Source of the DNA: Candidatus Tayloriibacteriota bacterium
GTDB taxonomy: Bacteria; Patescibacteriota; Minisyncoccia; Phycocordibacterales; PALSA-1337
Reading direction: 5' to 3'
NCBI GenBank assembly: GCA_003151615.1
Contig: PLXZ01000004.1
Location: 1 to 46,117, forward strand
DNA length: 46,117 bases
In this document: piece after piece, positions 37,676 to 44,428 of the stretch
Layout of the letters: each line of letters starts with the position of its first letter
Numbering within the stretch: the first letter of the stretch is position 1
Notes under the pieces: model-generated
Database searches by the model: none
What the model saw: only the letters and a program-made list of their open reading frames with translations
Told to the model about the DNA's origin: nothing
Position numbers and translations under genes: made by a program

Positions 37676-40444
37676 ATGAGCATATCAATAAAAAGACGGG
37701 ACGGCAGCACGGATCAGTTCAATGCTGACAAAATAAATCGCTCGATCGAACGCGCGTGCATCGGATTGACCGATCCCATTTCAAAAGTCACCCAAATCGC
37801 GACCGAAACCGCGCTGACCCTGTATGACGGCATGACAACCGATGAAATGGATCATGCAACCATCAATGCCGCCGTCCAAAACATCCGCGAAGACATAGAA
37901 TATGACAAAATCGCCACCCGTTTGCTCCTGAAAACCGTCTATCGACGCGTTGTGGGGGATTATGACAAGGACGACATTGACGATTTGAAGAAAAAACACG
38001 CCATTGCGTTCATTTCCTACATAGAAAAAAATGTCGCAGCCAACCGTTTGCACGCAAACATGAAATCGAAGTTCGATTTGAAAGTTTTGGCTGACATTTT
38101 GGACGTCGAACGCGACGAACTTTTCACCTACGCAGGACTCGACGGAATGATCAATAGATATTTTTTGAAGGATGACCATCAGCACGCGCTCGAAACTCCG
38201 CAATATTTTTTCATGCGTGCGGCCATGGGACTTTCCTACAACGAAAAAAATCCGACGGAGTATGCGAAAAAGTTTTACAAGAAAATGTCGCGCATGGAAT
38301 ACATTCCCGGCGGCTCCACGAACCTCGGCGCGGGCACGACACGTCCAGCTCTCTCCAATTGTTATCTTTTGGAAATTCATGACGACATGGAACATATCGC
38401 GAAATCAGTTTCCGACGTGATGCTTTTGTCAAAAGGCTCCGGCGGTATCGGAGCATCGATTACGAAACTGCGCGCGTCCGGTTCTCCGCTGAAATCCAAT
38501 TTCGGGGGAACGTCCAGCGGTCCGACTCCGTTTGCGAAAATTATCGACACATCCATTCGCGCTATTATGCGCGGAGGAAAGAAAAAAGGCGCGCTCTGTT
38601 TTTACATGGAAAATTGGCACCTCGATTTTCCTGAGTTCTTGGACTGGAAGCACAATGCCGGCGACGACTATATGCGCATGCGAACTGCTGACACTGCGGT
38701 GTTCCTCTCCGACGAATTCATGAAGCGCGTACAGGCCGGGGAAGATTGGTATATGTTTGATCCTGCCGACGTGCGCGGCCTCGATGAATTGTATGGCCAG
38801 GAATTCAGCAAGAAATACAACGAATATGTGGAAAAAGCAGAAAATGGCCTCATGCGCACCTTTAAAAAAGTGCCTGCAAGCGAGCAATTCCGCCAGATAA
38901 TCACGTCTTTGCAGTCCACGTCCCATCCATGGTGCGTTTGGAAGGATACCATCAATAACAGGGCTCTCAACAACAATACCGGCACCATTCACATGTCCAA
39001 TTTATGTACGGAAATCTGCCTTCCGCAGGACAAGGATAATGTGGCTGTATGTAACCTCGCATCTCTCAACCTCGCTGCTCATGTGAAGGACAAGGAAGTC
39101 AACTGGATTCGTTTGGAAGAATCCGTGCGCCTTGCCATTCGCCAGCTCGACAACCTCATTGATATAAATGTATTGCCGATCAAGGAAGCCGTGAAGTCAG
39201 ACAAGGAAAACCGCGCAATCGGTTTGGGTGTGATGGGATTTGCGGATACGATTGAACGTCTCGGCATGGCGTATGACAGCGAACATGCCTGGGATTTCGC
39301 CGACAGAATTTTTGAATTCGTCAGCTATATGGCGATCGACGAGAGTGCGAATCTTGCGCAGGAACGCGGACCGTATACCCACTTTGCCGGGTCGGAATGG
39401 TCAAAGGGTCACGTGCCAATCGACACGCTCCGAAAAACAGGGGAATCTCGCGGTCTGCCGGTTTCAGTCGACGAGCGCAGCAAACACAAGGGCCTCAACT
39501 GGGATCTTCTCCGCGCGAAGGTCGCGAAGGGAATGCGAAATGCAACGCTCATGGCCGTTGCTCCGAACGCGAACATCGGCTTGGTTGCGGGAACAACGCC
39601 GGGCATCGACCCTCGCTTCGCCCAGGTTTTCTCGCGAAATAAAATTTCCGGAAAATACATGGATCTCAACCACAATCTCGTGAAGGATCTCAAGAATATG
39701 AACATCTGGGAGAACGTGCGTGATCAGATCATCGAAAGTCAGGGTGACATCTCGAATATCAACGGCATTCCGGCGCACATAAAGGAAGTCTACAAAACAT
39801 CCTTCACCACTTCGCCGTTCGCTTTCATTGAAGTCGCGGCCCGCGCGCAGAAATGGGTTGACCAGGCATTGTCGCGAAACATGTATCTCGAAACGCGCGA
39901 CATTGATGAGACGATGAAAATTTACGCGACGGCATGGGAGAAGGGATTGAAGTCAACGTATTACTTGCACATGAAGCCCCGACACACGGCGGAGCAGTCG
40001 ACAACCCGCGTCAACAAAGCCGAGAAAATGGGTCAAAGAGGTTTTGCCTCAGTTGCGAAGGCCGCCGCATCCGCTCCGGTTGCCGCGTCAGTCTCGGAAT
40101 CCGTCAAATCTCCGGCGGAAATGCAGCCTGAACCTCAATTCCGGCCTCAATTGCAGACATTCGATAATCCGTTACGGCCTTTCAACAAGGTAGCGGTAGC
40201 CGCAACTATGGCCATGCCTTTGCCGGAACCGGCAAAACAGACAGCTTCGACCTCGGGAGCCAAAGAAAAACAGTCTCTTTCAGCCGCAACCCACGCTTTT
40301 GACCATATAAAAACGGCTCTTGCGGAAGGGAATCACGGTAAAAATCCCGCGGCAAGCCGCCCAAAGGTCCACATTTCAAAAGACGCGGCAAAAGTCTGCC
40401 CGACGGATCCGGCAGAGAAAGCCCTGTGCGATAGTTGTCAGTAA
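37676..40444 (+). CDS. nrdA: Class I ribonucleotide reductase large subunit (NrdA)
   Basis: NrdA reduces ribonucleotides to deoxyribonucleotides. The 922-residue protein has an N-terminal ATP-cone (1-90), the barrel with 'LSNCYLLEI' (redox Cys), 'MSNLCTEICLP' (active-site Cys) and 'CNLASLNLAA', and 'LMAVAPNANIGLVAGTTPGI'. A long Ala/Pro/Ser-rich linker of about 100 residues (near 795-895) precedes the C-terminal redox tail 'CPTDPAEKALCDSCQ', whose final CxxC transfers electrons from thioredoxin or glutaredoxin to the active site. A separate mini-gene downstream encodes a second copy of this tail, followed by nrdB. Confidence 0.97.
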   Translation: MSISIKRRDGSTDQFNADKINRSIERACIGLTDPISKVTQIATETALTLYDGMTTDEMDHATINAAVQNIREDIEYDKIATRLLLKTVYRRVVGDYDKDDIDDLKKKHAIAFISYIEKNVAANRLHANMKSKFDLKVLADILDVERDELFTYAGLDGMINRYFLKDDHQHALETPQYFFMRAAMGLSYNEKNPTEYAKKFYKKMSRMEYIPGGSTNLGAGTTRPALSNCYLLEIHDDMEHIAKSVSDVMLLSKGSGGIGASITKLRASGSPLKSNFGGTSSGPTPFAKIIDTSIRAIMRGGKKKGALCFYMENWHLDFPEFLDWKHNAGDDYMRMRTADTAVFLSDEFMKRVQAGEDWYMFDPADVRGLDELYGQEFSKKYNEYVEKAENGLMRTFKKVPASEQFRQIITSLQSTSHPWCVWKDTINNRALNNNTGTIHMSNLCTEICLPQDKDNVAVCNLASLNLAAHVKDKEVNWIRLEESVRLAIRQLDNLIDINVLPIKEAVKSDKENRAIGLGVMGFADTIERLGMAYDSEHAWDFADRIFEFVSYMAIDESANLAQERGPYTHFAGSEWSKGHVPIDTLRKTGESRGLPVSVDERSKHKGLNWDLLRAKVAKGMRNATLMAVAPNANIGLVAGTTPGIDPRFAQVFSRNKISGKYMDLNHNLVKDLKNMNIWENVRDQIIESQGDISNINGIPAHIKEVYKTSFTTSPFAFIEVAARAQKWVDQALSRNMYLETRDIDETMKIYATAWEKGLKSTYYLHMKPRHTAEQSTTRVNKAEKMGQRGFASVAKAAASAPVAASVSESVKSPAEMQPEPQFRPQLQTFDNPLRPFNKVAVAATMAMPLPEPAKQTASTSGAKEKQSLSAATHAFDHIKTALAEGNHGKNPAASRPKVHISKDAAKVCPTDPAEKALCDSCQ

Positions 40445-40463
40445 TGCGTCCAAGTAGTATTAT
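40435..40463 (+). promoter_or_regulatory. Promoter TTGTCA-17-TATTAT at the end of nrdA
   Basis: TTGTCA (40435-40440) lies in the last codons of nrdA. A 17-bp spacer leads to TATTAT (40458-40463). Predicted start near 40470, giving an A/T-rich leader of about 24 nt for the mini-gene. The mini-gene and nrdB can therefore be transcribed without nrdA. Confidence 0.65.
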
Positions 40464-40493
40464 AGTATTATCAAGACATATCATTTTTAAAAT

Positions 40494-40619
40494 ATGAACA
40501 CACCAGAACAAAATCAGGCATCAACACAGTCGGCTCCGGTTCAGTCCCAGCCGAAAGCCAAGCCGTTTGTCTGTCCGGTCGATCCGGCTGAACTCGAACA
40601 GTGCGACAGCTGTCAGTAG
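40494..40619 (+). CDS. 41-residue stand-alone copy of the NrdA C-terminal redox tail
   Basis: This ORF is too short for the supplied track. It starts with ATG at 40494 and ends with TAG at 40617-40619, giving 41 residues. The first 25 are a Gln/Pro/Ser/Ala-rich flexible segment. The last 15 are CPVDPAELEQCDSCQ, against CPTDPAEKALCDSCQ at the end of NrdA; the Cys spacing (27, 37, 40) is identical to Cys908, 918 and 921 of NrdA. Within the matched part several codons differ only at the third base (TGC/TGT, GAG/GAA, GAT/GAC, AGT/AGC), which points to selection on the protein and not a recent DNA copy. It has its own promoter and precedes nrdB by 32 bases. A diffusible thiol arm for the reductase is my inference. 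Confidence 0.75.
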   Translation: MNTPEQNQASTQSAPVQSQPKAKPFVCPVDPAELEQCDSCQ

Positions 40620-40651
40620 GACTTCATTATCAACTTCATAATTATAATTTC

Positions 40652-41674
40652 ATGCTTATAGGAAAAGCCGCGCCTGAGGATACGACACTGCACCCCATCA
40701 AATACAAATGGGCTTACGACCTGTACAATCAGGCCGTCCGCAACACCTGGTTCCCCCATGAAATTACATTGAAGGAAGACCTCGACGACTGGCGAAAAAT
40801 GACCGAGGACGAGCGCCATGCGGTCGAATTTCTGATGGCCTTTTTCAATCCGGCCGAGCTCATCGTCAACCGTTCGATCGCGCTGGGCATATATCCGTAT
40901 TTGAAATCACCGGAATGCCATCTCTATCTGGCAAAGCAAATGTGGGAAGAAGCGAATCATTGCGTCGCCTTTGAATACGTTCTCGAGACATTCCCGTTTG
41001 ACCGCGAAAAAGTTTTCGGCTTGCATCTTACCGTTCCGTCAATGAAGGCGAAGGAAGATTACATCAATAAATACATGCGACGCATGACGGAGATGTCGCT
41101 CGACGTCGGCACGACGGATGGGAAGAAGGACTTCATCCGAAACCTTGTTGCGACGAACATCGTGATGGAAGGGATTTGGTTTTATTCAGGCTTCATGGTG
41201 GTTCTCTCGTTCCGCCAGCGAAAAGTTCTCCGCAATTTCGGCTCGATGATCAACTGGGTTCTGCGCGACGAGTCATTGCACTTGAAATTCGGCATGAATT
41301 TGATCCAGAATATTTTGGAAGAAAACAGCGACCTTTTGACGGAAGATTTTGCCGACGATATTCGCAACATTATTATTGAGGGCGTCGATTTGGAAGTCGA
41401 ATACAATAAAGGCCTTTTTCCGAACGGCATTTTGGGTCTCAACGCGGATTATGTTAACCAGTATGTAAAATATGTCGCTGACCGCCGTCTCGAAGAGCTC
41501 GGTTTCCCAAAACATTACAACGTTACCAACCCGGCAAAATGGATGTCGACAGCGACCGACGTGTACGAACTCGTGAATTTCTTCGAAGCGCAGAACACCA
41601 GCTATGAAGTGGATTCACACGCGCACGGAAAGGACACTAAAAAGGAAGTGAAGAAAGAGGCTGCGGCAGAGTAG
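40652..41674 (+). CDS. nrdB: Class I ribonucleotide reductase small subunit, tyrosine-less (class Ic-like)
   Basis: NrdB carries the di-metal cofactor that starts catalysis. In this 340-residue protein the metal ligands can be read without gaps against E. coli spacing in the first pair: Glu69, Glu100 and His103 ('WEEANH'). The second set is Glu173 ('VMEGIW'), Glu207 and His210 ('RDESLH'). At the radical-tyrosine position (Glu100 plus 7) there is Phe107, and the first ligand is Glu instead of Asp. Both features match the chlamydial class Ic pattern (Glu89, Glu120, His123, Phe127), which uses a Mn/Fe centre. I use the ATG at 40652, three bases after a TATAAT. The track start at 40601 overlaps the mini-gene. 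Confidence 0.93.
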   Translation: MLIGKAAPEDTTLHPIKYKWAYDLYNQAVRNTWFPHEITLKEDLDDWRKMTEDERHAVEFLMAFFNPAELIVNRSIALGIYPYLKSPECHLYLAKQMWEEANHCVAFEYVLETFPFDREKVFGLHLTVPSMKAKEDYINKYMRRMTEMSLDVGTTDGKKDFIRNLVATNIVMEGIWFYSGFMVVLSFRQRKVLRNFGSMINWVLRDESLHLKFGMNLIQNILEENSDLLTEDFADDIRNIIIEGVDLEVEYNKGLFPNGILGLNADYVNQYVKYVADRRLEELGFPKHYNVTNPAKWMSTATDVYELVNFFEAQNTSYEVDSHAHGKDTKKEVKKEAAAE

Positions 41675-41694
41675 CAAGAAATCATATATTGTGG

Positions 41695-41700
41695 TATAGT
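41695..41700 (+). promoter_or_regulatory. -10 box of rnpB
   Basis: TATAGT seven bases before the predicted 5' end of RNase P RNA. Confidence 0.55.
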
Positions 41701-41706
41701 ATTCCC

Positions 41707-42102
41707 GCTGTACCAGACAACCGCTGTGGTTAACGGCGAAAGCCGCTGGCCATGGAGGAAAGTCCGAGCATCGGCTTTGCGGCCGCGCAAGCGGCCATAC
41801 AGCAGAAGGGTAGCGGGTAACGCCCGTCCGGCGCAAGCCGTGAGGTGCGAACAGAGACGCCCGAGTCACCGCAAGGTGCGTTTGAAAAAACAGGGCATCC
41901 ATGCGGAGCAATCCGCGCGGATGAGCCGCTTCGGCAACGAGGCGGGTGCAACGGCTAAATCCTTACTTCGATGCAAGGCCGTGTCCCGTGCAGCAATGCA
42001 AGGGAAGTGCCGCTCGAGGTATGCGGTAACGCATATCCCAGATAAATGGTTGTCGATTATGGTCCTCAAAAGCCAATAATTACAGAACTCGGCTTATAGG
42101 TA
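41707..42102 (+). ncRNA. rnpB: RNase P RNA
   Basis: The catalytic RNA that trims pre-tRNA 5' ends. Conserved landmarks are 'GAGGAAAGTCCGAGCA' near 41755, 'CAGAAGGGTAGCGGG', the core 'GGGTGCAACGGCTAAATCC', 'AGATAAATGGTTGTCG' near 42041 and the 3' strand 'TTACAGAACTCGGCTTATAG'. It is of ancestral type A length (about 395 nt). Ends are estimated from the promoter and the last helix. Confidence 0.95.
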
Positions 42103-42117
42103 CAACAACATCAAAGG

Positions 42118-42149
42118 GCGCTCCACACGGGGGCGCTTTTTGCTTTTTT
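42118..42149 (+). terminator. Intrinsic terminator of rnpB
   Basis: GCGCTCC (42118-42124) pairs with GGGGCGC (42130-42136), followed by TTTTTGCTTTTTT. Confidence 0.88.
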
Positions 42150-42155
42150 CTTTGG

Positions 42156-42161
42156 TATAAT
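42156..42161 (+). promoter_or_regulatory. -10 box of the O-antigen-ligase-like gene
   Basis: TATAAT directly after the rnpB terminator. The leader of about 45 nt ends in the A/T-rich 'TATTATTTTTTAATT' just before the ATG. Confidence 0.6.
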
Positions 42162-42213
42162 AACCGGTACCTGTCAGCGGCCCTTTATCCTTTATTAGTA
42201 TTATTTTTTAATT

Positions 42214-44400
42214 ATGGGAACAGATCAAAAATCACTTTTGCAGTCGGCGAGCCTCGAAAAGGCTTCGTTCGTCACATTACTCATAACAGTCGTGCTCGGT
42301 TTCCTTGCTTTTACTCCGGCGGCATTCCTCTCGTTGGCCGCGGTGAAGACATTCGTCATAGGAATCGGCACGCTCATTGCCGTTATCTTTTTCGTCCTTT
42401 CGAAGATAAAGGCGAAGTCCCTGACGCTCTCGTCGCATCCTCTCATTTGGACCGGTGCGGTTATGGCTCTCGTGGTCCTTCTTTCATCTCTTTTCAGCCC
42501 GAGCGTCGCCGCTTCGTTTTTCGGAAAAGATTTTGCGCCTGATACGGCTGTTTTTCTCCTCGTCTTGTTTGTCGCGTGTGCGCTGTCGTTTGGTCTGACA
42601 AAAGGACGCGAGAACCGGACGTTCTTCCTTTTTTCCGCGATACTCGGTTCGTTTTCGCTCCTGGCCCTGTTTCATATCGTACGTTTTTTTGCGGGCGCCA
42701 ATTTTCTCGCGCTCGGAACGTTTACCGGCATTGTCTATACGACCGTGGGTTCATGGCATGATTTGGGCGTATTTGCCGGACTGTCCCTCGTCATCTCGCT
42801 CATCACGCTTCAGCTTTTGCCGATCACTAACAAACTCATCCGCGCCCTCTTCGTTGCGGCTTTTGTTTTGGCCGTGGCGATTCTGATTGTTGTTGACCTG
42901 CAATCCGTGTGGATCATTGTCGCGATAACGACTCTCGCATTCAGCATTTACAAATATATCCTCAACAAAAGGGGAACCGGCGTAAAATGGACTTCGGCCC
43001 TTCCGGTGTTTCCGCTTATTATCACTGTCATAGCCCTTGTTCTCATCTGGAGCCCGGGTATTATCGGAACTTTCATCAGCACGAATATTGTGACAAAGTT
43101 CGGAGCATCCTATACGGAGGTCAACCTGCCGTGGGGGCTTACGATGGATATTGCCGAACCTACCATAAAGGCTTCTCCGCTTTTTGGAGCAGGTCCTGAC
43201 CGCTTCGTCGAACAGTATTTGCAGTACAAGCCGGAGGTCGTGAACGCGACGCCGTTCTGGTCCTCGACTTTTTCAAGTGGAACAGGCTTTATTCTGACGA
43301 GCCTCGTGACGGAGGGTATTCTCGGTTTTCTTTTGTGGATAGCCCTTGTTGTCATGTTTGTCTGGTTTGGAGCGAAGAGCCTTCTTCGCAGGAATGCGGT
43401 TTCGGATAATCCGTTTACACGCTATGGAACCGCTGCTTCCTATTTTGGCGGAGGTCTCCTGTGGCTTTCGTTGATAGATTATATGCCTCAGCACGCGATT
43501 CTGCTCGCCCTTTTTGTCCTGGCCGGTATTTTTGCGGCGCATATCGTCTCGGCGCCGGGAAAGATGATTAGTTTCTCAAACGGTCCAATGAAGATCCCTG
43601 TAATCGTATTGCTTTGGATTCTTATCGCGGGCTCAGCCGTCTTTATCGTATTCTATGCGAAGGGGACAATCGCCGCTGCATATTTCCAGAACGCGGTTCA
43701 GTCGCTTAATTCCGGAGGCAATATCAGCCAGACGGCGCAGAAAATACAGACAGCCCTCAAGCTCGACAAGAGCGACGTCTACTACCAGGCAATTTCGCAG
43801 ATTGACGTGTATGCCGTCGACCAGATCATCTCGGCCGCAACGAGCACTCCGAGCCAGGCAACGGTCCAGCTTATCGGCGGTCTCATCAATGACGGCATCA
43901 ATTCTTCATTGTTGGCGCAGAAATTCGATCCGACAAACCCCTACAACTATCTGACGGAAGCACAAGTCGCCGTAGTAGCCGCGGGAATTGGCATCCAGGG
44001 CGCCTATGGCACTGCGACGTCATCGTACCAGCAGGCTCTTGTCCGCGATCCATTTGATCCTTCAATATACCTTGGGGCGGCGAAGCTTGAATTCTTTGAG
44101 AAAAACGACGCGGCTGCAAAAAATGATCTCAATGCCGCGCTGGCGCTGAAACCTGATTATACCGATGCGTTATTCGAAGCCGGAGTGATATCGTACACCG
44201 ACAAGGATTACGCAACCGCAGTCCAGGCATTTACCCAGGTTCAGCAGATTAACAGTACGTATCCGAACATTCAGGCTGACATAAATCTGGCGAAAGCCGG
44301 CGGAACGGGAGCGCCAGTCGGATCAAGTCCGGTAGTCACGGTCCCATCGACAACGTCGACGGCTTCCACCACTCCTTCTAAAACCACCAAGGCAAAATAG
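42214..44400 (+). CDS. O-antigen ligase-like polytopic protein with TPR tail
   Basis: A 728-residue protein with 11-13 membrane segments (to about 475). The large extracytoplasmic loop contains 'ASPLFGAGPDRFVEQYLQYK' and other Wzy/WaaL-family-like features, followed by a C-terminal region with at least three tetratricopeptide-like repeats ('PSIYLGAAKLEFFEKNDAAA', 'TDALFEAGVISYTDKDYATA') and a Thr/Ser tail. Such proteins transfer lipid-linked glycans to lipids or proteins. Here the acceptor is unknown; pilin or surface-protein glycosylation is possible. murJ follows 28 bases later. Confidence 0.8.
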   Translation: MGTDQKSLLQSASLEKASFVTLLITVVLGFLAFTPAAFLSLAAVKTFVIGIGTLIAVIFFVLSKIKAKSLTLSSHPLIWTGAVMALVVLLSSLFSPSVAASFFGKDFAPDTAVFLLVLFVACALSFGLTKGRENRTFFLFSAILGSFSLLALFHIVRFFAGANFLALGTFTGIVYTTVGSWHDLGVFAGLSLVISLITLQLLPITNKLIRALFVAAFVLAVAILIVVDLQSVWIIVAITTLAFSIYKYILNKRGTGVKWTSALPVFPLIITVIALVLIWSPGIIGTFISTNIVTKFGASYTEVNLPWGLTMDIAEPTIKASPLFGAGPDRFVEQYLQYKPEVVNATPFWSSTFSSGTGFILTSLVTEGILGFLLWIALVVMFVWFGAKSLLRRNAVSDNPFTRYGTAASYFGGGLLWLSLIDYMPQHAILLALFVLAGIFAAHIVSAPGKMISFSNGPMKIPVIVLLWILIAGSAVFIVFYAKGTIAAAYFQNAVQSLNSGGNISQTAQKIQTALKLDKSDVYYQAISQIDVYAVDQIISAATSTPSQATVQLIGGLINDGINSSLLAQKFDPTNPYNYLTEAQVAVVAAGIGIQGAYGTATSSYQQALVRDPFDPSIYLGAAKLEFFEKNDAAAKNDLNAALALKPDYTDALFEAGVISYTDKDYATAVQAFTQVQQINSTYPNIQADINLAKAGGTGAPVGSSPVVTVPSTTSTASTTPSKTTKAK

Positions 44401-44428
44401 CGCCGGGCGAGGAGAATAAAAGAACCAC

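Noticed and set aside
41726-42079. ORFs on both strands across 41600-42079
   Set aside because: They lie over RNase P RNA and have the odd composition of translated structured RNA.
44412-44415. GGAG before murJ as a ribosome binding site
   Set aside because: It is 14 bases from the ATG, too far for normal Shine-Dalgarno action.
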